59,184 nucleotides of DNA from contig NZ_CAJXYK010000040.1 of the NCBI RefSeq assembly GCF_913063425.1, positions 1 to 59,184 on the forward strand, in the 5' to 3' direction. Shown piece by piece: positions 46,518 to 55,913 of this stretch (position 1 is the stretch's first letter; each line of letters opens with the position of its first letter). The DNA is from an uncultured Thiohalocapsa sp. GTDB taxonomy: Bacteria; Pseudomonadota; Gammaproteobacteria; Chromatiales; Chromatiaceae. The translations under genes were made by a program, and so were the position numbers. The notes under the pieces were generated by a model. It was not told the DNA's origin and did not search any database. It worked only from the letters and a program-made list of their open reading frames with translations.

Positions 46518-47321
46518 TCACAACCCGATGGCGTCAGTGAATTCCAGCACGGCCGTTGCCGTGGCCTGCCCGTGCGAGAGCCAGGGCGCGTGGGCGGCAC
46601 CCGGCACCACCTGCACCCGCGCCTGCGGCATCAGCAGCGCCACCCGCTCTGCCGCCGCCGCCGGCACCAGGGTGTCGCGCGCGCCGAAGAGCCAGAGCGC
46701 GGGCGGGCGGATGTCCGGCAGCGGCCCGCGCAGGTCCTCCTCACGCAGGAACATGAGCCCCTGCTCCAGCGCCGCCGGGTCCGGCGCCGGGCGCTCGGCG
46801 ATGCCGGCCCGCAGCCGCCGCAGCAGGCCGCGTGTATCCTCTGAGCCTCGGACCTGCAACGCGAGGAAGCGTTCCAGCGTGCGGGCGGGGTCAGCCAGCA
46901 ATCCGGCGTGGAACTGCCCGAGCGTGCCCTCGGGCACCGCCACCTGCCAGTCCACGGCGCGCACGAAGCGGGGTGTGGCGGTCATGAGCACCAGCGCCGC
47001 GATGCGTGCCGGTGCCAGCCGCGCCGCCTGCAGGGCGATGAGCCCGCCCAGGGACCAGCCGAGCCAGACGGCCCGGGCGCCGTCCTGCGCCGACAGCCGC
47101 TCGGCGGCCTGCTCCAGACAGGCCTGGGCCCAGTGGTCGAGGGACCATTGCTCGAGTGAAAAGGCCGCGCCGCCGTGGCCGGGCAGGTCCAGCGCCACCG
47201 GCTCGAACCGCTCGGTGAGCGCCGCCGGCAGCCCCGCCCAAACCCCGGCGTTCATGCCCCAACCGTGCACCAGCACCAGGGGCCTGCGTGGCGATTTGTG
47301 CTGTCCCGATGCGCTGCTCAT
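46518..47321 (-). CDS. bioH: Pimeloyl-ACP methyl ester carboxylesterase BioH
   Basis: A 267-residue alpha/beta hydrolase that removes the methyl ester after pimeloyl-ACP synthesis, freeing it for BioF. LVLVHGWGMNAGVW opens the fold, the nucleophile elbow is GWSLGG, Asp is near LFGARDTLVP, and His in PGAAHAPWLSH. ATG 47321 overlaps the bioF stop by ATGA. It lies in the operon between bioF and bioC. Confidence 0.94.
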   Translation of the reverse strand: MSSASGQHKSPRRPLVLVHGWGMNAGVWAGLPAALTERFEPVALDLPGHGGAAFSLEQWSLDHWAQACLEQAAERLSAQDGARAVWLGWSLGGLIALQAARLAPARIAALVLMTATPRFVRAVDWQVAVPEGTLGQFHAGLLADPARTLERFLALQVRGSEDTRGLLRRLRAGIAERPAPDPAALEQGLMFLREEDLRGPLPDIRPPALWLFGARDTLVPAAAAERVALLMPQARVQVVPGAAHAPWLSHGQATATAVLEFTDAIGL

Positions 47322-48586
47322 GCGCTCGAATCCTCGCAATTCTGCCGCTCTTCTGCGCACGGCAACCGCTCCAGCAGAGCCAACAGCCGGTCCACGTCCT
47401 GCTCGGCATGAGCGGCGGACAGGGTGATGCGCAGCCGTGCGGCGCCCTTGGGCACGGTGGGCGGGCGGATGGCGGTGACGAGCACGCCCTGCGCTTCCAG
47501 CGACCGGCTCCAGGCCAGCGCCGTCTCGGCATCGCCCGTCAGCAACGGCTGGATGGGGGTCGCGGAGGCCATCAGCGGCAGGCCGAGATCCGCGGCACCG
47601 GTGCGGAAGCGGGCGATGAGCGCCTGCAGGTGCTCGCGGCGCCAGTCCTCCCGCTGTGCCAGCGCCAATGCGGCGGAGGTGGCGTGCGCCAGCGCCGGCG
47701 GCAGGGCCGTGGTGTAGATGTAGCTGCGGGCGCGCTGGATGAGCGTCTCGATGACGGCATCGCTGGCGGCGACGAAGGCGCCGAAGGTGCCGAAGGCCTT
47801 GCCCAGGGTGCCCACGAGAATCACCGAGCCGTCATCGTCCCAGCCCAGCTTGCGATAGACGTCCAGCGTGCCGCGGCCGCCGCTCCCGACGACGCCGAGC
47901 CCGTGGGCATCGTCCACCAGAAGCCGGGCGTCGGCGGCCTCTGCAATGCGGGCCAGCGCCGGCACCGGCGCCAGATCGCCGTCCATGCTGAAGACGCCGT
48001 CGGTGGCCAGCAGGGCGGCATCACCGCCGGCGCGCATGCGCTCCAAGGCCGCCGTATCCGCGTGCGGGAACCGGCGCAGGCGGACCCCTGCGAGCAGGGC
48101 ACCGTCGTTGAGGGAGGCATGATTCAGCCGGTCCGCATAGACCGCCTCGCCCCGCTCGCAGAGCGCGCTGATGACGCCGAGGTTGGCCATGTAACCGGTG
48201 GAGAAGAGCAAGGCCCGCGGCCGGCGGACGAAGGCCGCGAGGTCCTCCTCCAGCCGGCGATGGGCCTGGCTGTGGCCGGTGATCAGGTGCGCGGCACCGC
48301 TGCCGACGCCAAAGCGGCGGGCACCCTCGCGCAGGGCGTCGGCAAGCACCGGGTGTGCGGCGAGGCCGAGATAGTCGTTGCTGCAAAAGGACAGCACACG
48401 GCAGCCGTCGATGACCGGGCGCACGCCCTGGGGACCGTCCAGCAAGCGGCGGGCGCGGTGGAGATGGGCATCGCGCAGGCGCTCCAGATCCGCCCGCAGC
48501 GCGGCGTCGTCGCGCCGGCGTCTGCCGGCCGCGCGTTGACCCGGGTCGCCGGTGCTGCCCGGCCGCAGCAGGGCCGTGGCCATCAT
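47318..48586 (-). CDS. bioF: 8-amino-7-oxononanoate synthase BioF
   Basis: A 422-residue PLP enzyme joining pimeloyl-ACP and alanine. [24 protein letters not shown] and the PLP-lysine region [15 protein letters not shown] are present, followed by [11 protein letters not shown]. It is 30-40 residues longer than E. coli BioF because of a basic, Ala-rich N-terminus. The start at 48586 makes an ATGA overlap with bioB; a second ATG follows immediately. Confidence 0.95.
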   Translation of the reverse strand: MMATALLRPGSTGDPGQRAAGRRRRDDAALRADLERLRDAHLHRARRLLDGPQGVRPVIDGCRVLSFCSNDYLGLAAHPVLADALREGARRFGVGSGAAHLITGHSQAHRRLEEDLAAFVRRPRALLFSTGYMANLGVISALCERGEAVYADRLNHASLNDGALLAGVRLRRFPHADTAALERMRAGGDAALLATDGVFSMDGDLAPVPALARIAEAADARLLVDDAHGLGVVGSGGRGTLDVYRKLGWDDDGSVILVGTLGKAFGTFGAFVAASDAVIETLIQRARSYIYTTALPPALAHATSAALALAQREDWRREHLQALIARFRTGAADLGLPLMASATPIQPLLTGDAETALAWSRSLEAQGVLVTAIRPPTVPKGAARLRITLSAAHAEQDVDRLLALLERLPCAEERQNCEDSSA

Positions 48587-49650
48587 CCCGCGGCGGAAGG
48601 CGCGGCTGGGGTCTCGGCCTCGGGCGGCGTGTGGCGGTGGCAGGCGCCGGGCGCATCGCGGTCCGGCAGCTCGGCGGTCTCGAAGGCGAGGCCCAGGCGC
48701 TGGAACAGCGCCCGGTCCCGCGCGCTGCCTGCGTTGGCCGTGGTGAGCAGGCGCTCGCCGTAGAAGACGGAATTGGCGCCCGCCAGGAAGCACAGCGCCT
48801 GCAGCTCGTCGCTCATGTCGTCACGGCCGGCGGACAGGCGCACATAGCTGCCCGGCATCATCACCCGGGCGGCGGCGACGGTGCGCACCAGCTCGAAGGG
48901 GTCGAGGGCTTCGGTGCCGAAGAGCGGCGTGCCCTCCACCTGCACCAGCAGGTTGATGGGCACCGACTCCGGGTGTGCCGGCAGGTTCGCGAGCTGGCAG
49001 AGCATGGAGGCCCGGTCCCGGCGCCCCTCGCCCATGCCGAGGATGCCGCCGGCGCAGGTCTTGAGGCCTGCCGTGCGCACGTGGTCGAGTGTTTCGAGCC
49101 GGTCCTGGTAAGTGCGGGTGGAGATCACCTGGCCGTAGAACTCCGGCGAGGTGTCCAGGTTGTGGTTGTAGAAGTCGAGCCCGGCGTCCGCGAGCCGCTG
49201 CGCCTGCTCGGCGGTGAGCATGCCCAGCGTCACGCAGGTTTCGAGACCCAGGTCCTTCACGCCGGTGACCATCGCCAGCACGGTGTCCAGGTTCCTGTCC
49301 GTCGGATTGCGCCAGGCGGCGCCCATGCAGAAGCGTGTCGCGCCGGCGTCCCGGGCACGGCGGGCGGCGTCGAGCACCTCGTCCAGCGGCAGCAGGCGCT
49401 CGCGCTCCAGCTGGGTGTCGTGATGGGCGCTTTGGGAGCAGTAGCCGCAGTCCTCCGGGCAGCCGCCGGTCTTGATGCTCAAGAGCGTGCTGAGCTGGAT
49501 GCGATTGGCATTGAAGCGCGTGCGATGCGCCGTCTGCGCGACGAACAACAGGTCGTTGAAGGGCTGCCCGAGCAGTGCCTCGGCCTCGTCGATGGTCCAG
49601 TCGTGGCGCTCGGGGGCGGTGGCGGGCAGATCGGGGACGGATGCTTGCAT
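48583..49650 (-). CDS. bioB: Biotin synthase BioB
   Basis: A 355-residue radical SAM enzyme inserting sulfur into dethiobiotin. The [4Fe-4S] cluster ligands are Cys64, Cys68 and Cys71 in [40 protein letters not shown] and [10 protein letters not shown] are present, giving the other cluster-ligating residues. It is the first gene of the operon bioB-F-H-C-D, with a BirA-like operator 109 bp upstream. Confidence 0.97.
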   Translation of the reverse strand: MQASVPDLPATAPERHDWTIDEAEALLGQPFNDLLFVAQTAHRTRFNANRIQLSTLLSIKTGGCPEDCGYCSQSAHHDTQLERERLLPLDEVLDAARRARDAGATRFCMGAAWRNPTDRNLDTVLAMVTGVKDLGLETCVTLGMLTAEQAQRLADAGLDFYNHNLDTSPEFYGQVISTRTYQDRLETLDHVRTAGLKTCAGGILGMGEGRRDRASMLCQLANLPAHPESVPINLLVQVEGTPLFGTEALDPFELVRTVAAARVMMPGSYVRLSAGRDDMSDELQALCFLAGANSVFYGERLLTTANAGSARDRALFQRLGLAFETAELPDRDAPGACHRHTPPEAETPAAPSAAG

Positions 49651-49953
49651 GGGACGGGCGTCGAATCGGCAGGGCCGCTGCGGCGACGGTGGGCTCGGAT
49701 ACCGGGCCGGCAGTGGCGGCATGAGAACAGGGGGAAATCCTCCCGTGCCCACCCCGGGCTGTCAACCAATGGCGGGCCGAGCGGTTGACTGCGCGCTCGT
49801 CGTCGCCGCTGAGCCTCCGCCTGGCGTTGCGATGCGCTGGCCGTGCGCGCGATTGCGGACTGGGGCGGCACCCCGCATGCAGGGGGCGCCACGGGCAACG
49901 CCGAGCCGCGCGGCGACGGCCGGAAGACCCGATCAGCGCCTGTGCCGAAAGCC
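49651..49953. other. bioB upstream region
   Basis: A 303-bp gap between bioB and ridA, both on the minus strand. The BirA-like operator lies at 49759-49791. TTGACA (49760-49765 on the minus strand) overlaps it and may be the -35 element; a weak -10 (AGGATT/GAGGAT) is about 17-18 bp downstream. No gene is supported. Confidence 0.5.
49759..49791. promoter_or_regulatory. BirA (biotin repressor) operator
   Basis: CTGTCAACC-N15-GGTTGACTG is an inverted repeat with the spacing of the BirA operator of proteobacteria (TTGTAAACC-N14/15-GGTTTACAA). It overlaps a TTGACA promoter element upstream of bioB, so biotinyl-AMP-bound BirA would repress the bio operon here. Confidence 0.7.
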
Positions 49954-50340
49954 TCAGTCGCCGAGCACCAGTACCGCGTCCATTTCCACCTGCGCCCCCT
50001 TGGGCAGGCTCGCCACACCGATGGCGGCACGGGCGGGATAGGGCTCGGTGAAGTAGGCCTGCATCAGCTCGTTCACCAGCGGGAAGTGGCTGAGGTCGGT
50101 GAGATAGATGTTGAGCTTGACGACGTCGGCGAGCTCGCCGCCGGCGGCGCGGGCGACGGCCTGGAGGTTGTCGAACACGCGGCGCACCTGCGCCTCCATG
50201 TCGCCGTCCACCAGGGTCATGCTGGCCGGGTCCAGCGGAATCTGCCCGGACAAGTAGACCGTGTCGCCGGCGCGCACGGCCTGGGAGTAGGGACCGATGG
50301 CCTCGGGCGCCTGGTCGGTGTGGATGATCTGCTTTGCCAT
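49954..50340 (-). CDS. ridA: RidA family enamine/imine deaminase
   Basis: A 128-residue RidA/YjgF protein that hydrolyses reactive 2-aminoacrylate and related imines. Motifs: [53 protein letters not shown], and [23 protein letters not shown] containing the conserved Arg. ATG 50340 gives the normal length. The next gene upstream is of unknown function rather than the frequent neighbour spoT. Confidence 0.95.
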   Translation of the reverse strand: MAKQIIHTDQAPEAIGPYSQAVRAGDTVYLSGQIPLDPASMTLVDGDMEAQVRRVFDNLQAVARAAGGELADVVKLNIYLTDLSHFPLVNELMQAYFTEPYPARAAIGVASLPKGAQVEMDAVLVLGD

Positions 50341-50441
50341 GGGAGTCTCCGGATCGGCTTCAGGACGGCGCTGGACGATAGGCAGTCGCTGGCCGGCGGT
50401 CAATGATGGTGGCGGCGCGAAGAACGCAGCCGCGGCGCGGC

Positions 50442-50981
50442 TCAGCCGAACAGGCGCTGCCACCAGCGCCGCCGTCCCTTGGGCGCAGGCTGCGCTGCAG
50501 GCAGATCCACCGGCTTGAGCTTGCTCATGACCCAGCCCGGCAGCGGCGGGCTGTCGCTGAAGCCGCAGACGACGCCCAGGTTGTTCGGATCGTAGATCTT
50601 GACCAAGGCCGGCGCCTTCAGGTCGTCCGCATAGACGATGCCGCAGTAGTCCTCGTCGTGCTCACGGCGCAGCAGGGCGTCCATCTCGTCGATGAAGCGG
50701 TGCACCTGCTCTGCGCTCGCCGGTGCCTCGGGCGGCGGCTCGCCGACGGCATACAGATACCAGCCGCCGTCGGCATCGGCGCGCAGCACGGCCCAGAGGG
50801 CGTCCAGGTGATGCCAGCGCAGGGCGGAGGTGAAACTGCCGCGGAAGGCCTGCTGGAAGGCGTGCTCTTCAGCGGCGCTGGCTTCGGCGCTGGCTTGGGC
50901 GCCGGCTCGGTCGGCAAGGGTGGCGTCGGCGCCGTGCGCATCGCCACCGGTTGCATCATGCGGTGCAGCGGCTTGGGGCAT
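50442..50981 (-). CDS. Hypothetical protein
   Basis: A 179-residue soluble protein. After an Ala-rich ~45-residue lead, the central part ([82 protein letters not shown]) looks like a single alpha/beta domain with Trp and Asp conserved-looking positions. It ends in a basic [10 protein letters not shown] tail. The family is not recognised. Alternative starts upstream (to 51035) are possible. Confidence 0.6.
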   Translation of the reverse strand: MPQAAAPHDATGGDAHGADATLADRAGAQASAEASAAEEHAFQQAFRGSFTSALRWHHLDALWAVLRADADGGWYLYAVGEPPPEAPASAEQVHRFIDEMDALLRREHDEDYCGIVYADDLKAPALVKIYDPNNLGVVCGFSDSPPLPGWVMSKLKPVDLPAAQPAPKGRRRWWQRLFG

Positions 50982-51333
50982 CTCGGGGTTTGCTCCGATG
51001 GACTGCTTGGGTTGACGGCCTCGTCGCGGGCACAAGTTGGCGTACTGCGCAGGACCAGCCGGCTGGGCTTAGGCGCGCCGGTGGATGCGCTTCGTGTGTC
51101 CATCCCAGTTTATCCGCCCCAGTTCATCCGCCCCAGTTTATGCCTCCAGTTCGGCAACATCCGGGTTGTCCTTGGAGCCCGCCTCAACGGCGGGGTTGGT
51201 GCGCGTGGGCTGCTATAGTCGCAACAGCATACGCGCGGGGCAACGGGCCGAGGCCCGATGCCGACGTGCAGCCTTCGATCGCAGCTCGAGCCGGCGCCCA
51301 CTGCGGGCGCCGGCGCACCCAGGCCCCACTTCC
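50982..51333. other. Gap upstream of purC
   Basis: It holds three imperfect 14-bp repeats (CCCCAGTTTATCCG-type, about 51104-51145) and a plausible -10 TATAGT at 51214-51219 for purC without a good -35. No gene is supported. Confidence 0.4.
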
Positions 51334-52239
51334 ATGACCGCCATGCCAGACGCCCTTTACCATTCGGAGCTGAAGCATCTGCCGCTCATCAACCGCGGCA
51401 AGGTGCGCGACATCTACGGCCTCGATGACGATCACATGCTCATCGTCACCACCGACAGGCTGTCGGCATTCGACGTGATACTGCCGCAGCCCATCCCGGG
51501 CAAGGGGGAGGTGCTGACGCGGGTGTCCAACTTCTGGTTCGCGCGCACCCGGGGGCTGGTCCCGAACCATCTCGTCGAGATCCCGCTCACCCAGGTCGTG
51601 CCCGACGCGGACGAGCGCCGCACCCTGGGGGAGCGGGCCATCGTCGTGCGCCGGTTGCGCCCGCTGCCGGTGGAGGCCATTGTCCGCGGCTACCTCATCG
51701 GCTCCGGCTGGAAGGACTATCAGCGCACGGGCGCCGTCTGCGGCATTCCGCTGCCCGCCGGGCTGCGCCAGGCCGACAGATTGCCGCAGCCCATCTATAC
51801 GCCCTCCACCAAGGCCGCCGTCGGCGACCACGACGAGAACGTGAGCTTCCAGCACACCGCGGACCTGATCGGCACCGACCTGGCCGGCCAGATCCGGGAT
51901 ATCAGCCTGCGCATCTATGCCGAGGCCGCGGACTACGCCCGCAGCCGCGGCATCATCATCGCCGACACCAAGTTCGAGCTCGGCCTGGACGAAGCAGGAC
52001 GCCTGCACCTCATCGACGAGGCGCTCACACCCGACTCATCCCGCTTCTGGCCCGCGGACCAATACCGGGCCGGTATCAGCCCGCCCAGCTTCGACAAGCA
52101 GTTCGTGCGCGACTACCTGGAGACGCTCGACTGGGACAAGACCCCGCCCGGACCCGAGCTGCCGGCAGACATCATCGCGAAGACCGCCGAGAAATATCGC
52201 GAGGCGGAGCAGCGGCTCATCCCGGCCGCGGGCGCGTAG
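51334..52239 (+). CDS. purC: Phosphoribosylaminoimidazole-succinocarboxamide synthase
   Basis: A 301-residue SAICAR synthetase of the purine pathway, longer eukaryote/alpha-like form. [77 protein letters not shown] and [13 protein letters not shown] are diagnostic. ATG 51334 and ATG 51343 are both possible starts. Confidence 0.97.
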   Translation: MTAMPDALYHSELKHLPLINRGKVRDIYGLDDDHMLIVTTDRLSAFDVILPQPIPGKGEVLTRVSNFWFARTRGLVPNHLVEIPLTQVVPDADERRTLGERAIVVRRLRPLPVEAIVRGYLIGSGWKDYQRTGAVCGIPLPAGLRQADRLPQPIYTPSTKAAVGDHDENVSFQHTADLIGTDLAGQIRDISLRIYAEAADYARSRGIIIADTKFELGLDEAGRLHLIDEALTPDSSRFWPADQYRAGISPPSFDKQFVRDYLETLDWDKTPPGPELPADIIAKTAEKYREAEQRLIPAAGA

Positions 52240-52471
52240 AGAAGCGCTTGAACCGACGCCGTCGGCCGACCGCGCGCTGAGTTGCGTGTACCCTCCTCGA
52301 TAATGGTTGAGTTCAGCATACCGTCACCGTTACTGTCACCGTTACTGGAACAGCGATGTTCAGTATACCGTCCTCATTACTTTGTGGGTGCCATCCCCAA
52401 CAACGGTCGGCCTAAGGCGTTTGGCGCCGAGCGCCTGTGGCGGCAGGCCACTCAGCGCTGAGGCGCGGCGC
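52240..52471. other. Gap with two GACGGTATACTGAAC-type motifs
   Basis: On the minus strand, GGTGACGGTATGCTGAAC (52309-52328) and GAGGACGGTATACTGAAC (52358-52376) repeat. They belong to the motif family seen at 13386-13437 and at the module ends. No gene is supported. Confidence 0.55.
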
Positions 52472-53266
52472 TCAGGGCTTGGCCCTGAGCCGACGCATGC
52501 CGGCCATGCCCGCCAAAGCACCGCCCACGAGCCAAAGGGTTCCGGGCAGCGGGGCCTCGGCCGCAACCAGCTTGAAGTTGTCGATGCGCGACGTGTGGGT
52601 CTTGTCGCTGTCCCACCAAACGCCAAAGGCGTTGATGGTCCCCGCCGGCAGGGAAGCGAACAACGGACCGGAATCGCCACCCGGCAGGATCGTCTGGTCA
52701 CCGCCGCCGTCGATCTGGAAGAAGCTCAGCGACGCCAGAGACGCCGACTGGGCGATCCACTGGCTCGCGTCCGGTTGCGTAAACGTCTGTTCCGAAATGT
52801 ACCAGTCGTCCAGAATGCGGAAGGCCAAGTGCATCGCATCTGCGCTGCTGTCGCGCTGATCCCACATCACGGCGTCCAGCATAGCCACATCGAGCATGTA
52901 CTCTTGGGTGTACATGAAGCTCTGCGCATTCGTGCCGGTCTGCGACCAGAAGGCAAAAGCATCGACAGCGAGCGGCCCCTGGGGATTGTTGTTGATATCC
53001 AAACTGGGCGTGACAGTGGAGCCCGGTGACGCGCTGATGGCCCCTTCACCGCCCTGATTCGGCGAACCGGGGCCCGGAACCTGAGGGTTATTGCAGAACG
53101 CATCGCCGGCATTGCCGCCGCACCAGCCCTGGTTGCGCAGCTCGGCGTCCTGGGTCAGCTCACGCGTAAAGGGAAAGGTCTCTTGGTACACGATGTTGCC
53201 GTTTGCGGCGCCGGTAATGAGTGCGAGTGCACCGCAGCACAGCAGCGGCGGCAGGGAGCGGATCAT
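52472..53266 (-). CDS. PEP-CTERM exported protein
   Basis: A 264-residue protein with an N-terminal signal (SLPPLLCCGALALITGAANG) and a C-terminal PEP-CTERM tail: PLPGTLWLVGGALAGMAGMRRLRAKP, that is a Pro-rich motif, a hydrophobic span and a basic end. These are cut by exosortase and the protein is delivered to the surface or extracellular matrix. The mature domain has Trp/Asp-rich strands (WYISEQTFTQPDASQW, INAFGVWWDSDKTHTSRIDNFKL) of a beta-sandwich. No exosortase gene is in the window. Confidence 0.8.
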   Translation of the reverse strand: MIRSLPPLLCCGALALITGAANGNIVYQETFPFTRELTQDAELRNQGWCGGNAGDAFCNNPQVPGPGSPNQGGEGAISASPGSTVTPSLDINNNPQGPLAVDAFAFWSQTGTNAQSFMYTQEYMLDVAMLDAVMWDQRDSSADAMHLAFRILDDWYISEQTFTQPDASQWIAQSASLASLSFFQIDGGGDQTILPGGDSGPLFASLPAGTINAFGVWWDSDKTHTSRIDNFKLVAAEAPLPGTLWLVGGALAGMAGMRRLRAKP

Positions 53267-53496
53267 GACAGTCGGCCTCTGATGAAAAGTCAGGTGCCGA
53301 CGATAGGCACCTGGCTTGACACCGAGGACCGGGGCTTAACCGCTGCGTGTACTCAGGCGTTCGCTGCCTGCATCTGCAATGGGAACACCGATGGGGTCAG
53401 ATTCTTTGAGCGGATCAAGCAACCGCACAGGGCGGGCAGGGCGCCGACCCTGTGTGTGCGGGACACCCAGGACTCTGCACCGGGCGTTTCGAGGTC

Positions 53497-55029
53497 TCAG
53501 TCCTCCCGACCGCCGAGCAGGGCCGGCACCTCGCGGCGACGACCGGAGCGGTTGTGGCGATGGCCGCGCTCAGGCTGGGTGCCGGCAGCGGCCTGGGGGT
53601 TGCGGTGCACATGGCCCGGCTTTTGGCTGCGCTTTGCCGGCGGTGCCGATCTACCGGTGTCGCCCACCCGGCTGTCTGCGGCGGCGCTGTGGTGGCGTTG
53701 CCGGCCGCCCGGCGCCCCGGCTGGGTCCGCCGGGCTGCGGGCCTTGCGGGGACCGGCCTCGCTGCGCCCGGCGCCGCGGCGCTGACCACCACGGCGGGCA
53801 CCGTCGGTGGCGCGGTCGTCGCCCTGCCCGCGGCGCCCGCCCTTGCCGCGCAGAATGGGCTCCGCGGGGATGCTCGGGTCCGGCGCATAGCCGTCCAGCA
53901 CCACCTGCGGCACCGGGCGCCCAAGCAGCCGCTCGATGTCCCGCAGCAGCTTGTGCTCGTCCACACAGACCAGGGAGATGGCCTCGCCGGCGTTGCCGGC
54001 ACGGCCAGTGCGGCCGATGCGGTGGACATAGTCCTCCGGCACGTTGGGCAGCTCGAAGTTGACCACGTGCGGCAGCTGGTCGATGTCGAGGCCGCGGGCG
54101 GCGATGTCGGTGGCCACCAGCACGCGCACGTCACCGGTCTTGAAGCCGGCCAGCGCCCGGGTGCGGGCGCCCTGGCTCTTGTTGCCGTGGATGGCGGCGG
54201 CGGTGAGACCATCCTTCTCCAGCTGCTCGGCGAGGCGGTTGGCGCCGTGCTTGGTGCGGGTGAAGACCAGCACCTGGCGCCAGTCGTTGGCGCCCACGAG
54301 GTGGCTCAGCAATTCCCGCTTGCGGTGGCGGTCCACCGGGTGCACGGTCTGCCGCACGGTCTCGGCGGCGGTGTTGCGCCGGGCCACCTCGATGAGCTGC
54401 GGGCTGTTCAGCAGCCGGTTCGCGAGGTCCTTGATCTCGTCAGAGAAGGTCGCGGAGAAGAGCAGGTTCTGGCGCCGATGCTTGTCCGGCAGCAGCGCCA
54501 GCACCCGGCGGATGTCATGGATGAAGCCCATGTCGAGCATCCGGTCCGCCTCGTCCAGCACCAGGATCTCGATGCGGGACAGGTCCACCGTGCCCTGCCC
54601 GGCATGGTCCAGCAGCCGGCCGGGTGTAGCCACCAGCACATCCACGCCGCGGCGCAACTGGGCGATCTGCGGGTTGATCTTGACGCCGCCGAAGATCACC
54701 GCCGACGTAAGGGGCAGGTGACGGCCATAGGTCTCGACGCTGTCCTGCACCTGGGCGGCGAGCTCCCGCGTCGGGGTCAGCACCAGCGCGCGGATGGGCC
54801 GCTGTCCGCGGCGCGCGGCGCCGGGCGGACAGGACGCCATCAGTCGCTGCAGCAGTGGCAGCGTGAAGCCGGCCGTCTTGCCGGTGCCGGTCTGGGCGCC
54901 GGCGAGCACATCGGCGCCGGTGAGAATGGTCGGGATGGCCTGGCGTTGGATCGGGGTGGGCTCGGTGTAGCCCTGCTCGCGCACGGCACGCAGCAGCTCG
55001 GCGGCGAGGCCGAGGTTTTCGAAAGACAT
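53497..55029 (-). CDS. rhlE: DEAD-box RNA helicase, RhlE-like
   Basis: The 510-residue RNA-dependent ATPase has the Q motif [31 protein letters not shown], Walker [43 protein letters not shown] and [11 protein letters not shown] ~120-residue Arg/Gly/Pro-rich basic tail follows the core, for RNA binding. ATG 55029 matches the family start MSFENLGL. Confidence 0.95.
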   Translation of the reverse strand: MSFENLGLAAELLRAVREQGYTEPTPIQRQAIPTILTGADVLAGAQTGTGKTAGFTLPLLQRLMASCPPGAARRGQRPIRALVLTPTRELAAQVQDSVETYGRHLPLTSAVIFGGVKINPQIAQLRRGVDVLVATPGRLLDHAGQGTVDLSRIEILVLDEADRMLDMGFIHDIRRVLALLPDKHRRQNLLFSATFSDEIKDLANRLLNSPQLIEVARRNTAAETVRQTVHPVDRHRKRELLSHLVGANDWRQVLVFTRTKHGANRLAEQLEKDGLTAAAIHGNKSQGARTRALAGFKTGDVRVLVATDIAARGLDIDQLPHVVNFELPNVPEDYVHRIGRTGRAGNAGEAISLVCVDEHKLLRDIERLLGRPVPQVVLDGYAPDPSIPAEPILRGKGGRRGQGDDRATDGARRGGQRRGAGRSEAGPRKARSPADPAGAPGGRQRHHSAAADSRVGDTGRSAPPAKRSQKPGHVHRNPQAAAGTQPERGHRHNRSGRRREVPALLGGRED

Positions 55030-55517
55030 GGGATCAGCTCCAAAAATGCCCTCCCTGGAATGCGCGCGCCGCATTGGCTGCGCCGCCGGGAGCCGGTCCG
55101 GGCGGGTGTGTGGGTTGCTTGGCTGAAACGGGAGGCGCCCGGCGGGTCAAACGCTGAGCGGCAGCACGAACGGCTTTAAGCGGGATTCGGCGGCCTGATG
55201 CCGCTGCGGTGCCGACCGGTGAGGCACCCGAAGGCTTCAGGATAACAGATCTCGGAGTCCATCGCGCCGCCGAGCATGGCGCGCCGGGCGGCGGGAAGCG
55301 CGCGCCGTGCTCATGTGACGCTTAGGTCAGGCTGCGACGGCGCCGGAGGGGCCGGGCGCTCGGCACGGCTGCGCCCCGGGGCACAGGTCATGCCGGCGCA
55401 GTTGCCAGGGCCGCAGCCGGCCGCATCCGGCGCCTTCGGCGCAGCCCTTGCCAGCTGCGCGCAGGCGCGGCGGGCCGGCGCGGCGCCGCACCGGTCCCCG
55501 CCCGCCGCAACTGGCGC
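55030..55517. other. Gap between the small PEP-CTERM gene and the RhlE-like gene
   Basis: About 490 bp with no supported gene. As the upstream region of a DEAD-box helicase it could contain a long 5' leader, but no known RNA element was recognised. Confidence 0.4.
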
Positions 55518-55709
55518 TCAGCGTCGCCGCCGAGCGAGCAGCAGGCCTGCGAGCCCGATCCCCAATAGGGCGGCGGGCGCCGGGACGGGAATCTGCTGCG
55601 TGCAGTTGAGATCCCCCTGCGCTTCGCAGGCGTTGTCGCCGACGACGGCGAGCGCTGGCGCTGCGGTCAGGAGCCCCAGCAGGGCAAGAATGATGTGGCT
55701 TCGCTGCAT
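55518..55709 (-). CDS. Small PEP-CTERM protein
   Basis: A 63-residue protein: signal peptide (IILALLGLLTAAPALA), a ~24-residue linker with two Cys (NACEAQGDLNCTQQ), and a PEP-CTERM tail PVPAPAALLGIGLAGLLLARRRR. After processing only a very small peptide would be exported. A GGGGG ribosome site precedes ATG 55709. Coding is likely because both ends have the expected sorting features. Confidence 0.75.
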   Translation of the reverse strand: MQRSHIILALLGLLTAAPALAVVGDNACEAQGDLNCTQQIPVPAPAALLGIGLAGLLLARRRR

Positions 55710-55913
55710 GGTGTCGGTCCCCCAGGTGATTCCAGGTGACCACAGTCTGTGGCCGGGACCGGACAGGTGGCATCGGGCGGATGCGGAGATGGCGACTCGG
55801 GTGTTCCTGCTGCCGGGCGCTCAGCCGTTGCATGGCTGGATACATCGGGCTCTCGCTGCAAGGCGGCACAACGCTCGCCCCTACCCTGGCGCGCGGATGC
55901 GTGCGGCTCCCGC

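Noticed and set aside
51214-51219. Sigma-70 promoter of purC
   Set aside because: TATAGT is present but no -35 element lies at a normal distance.
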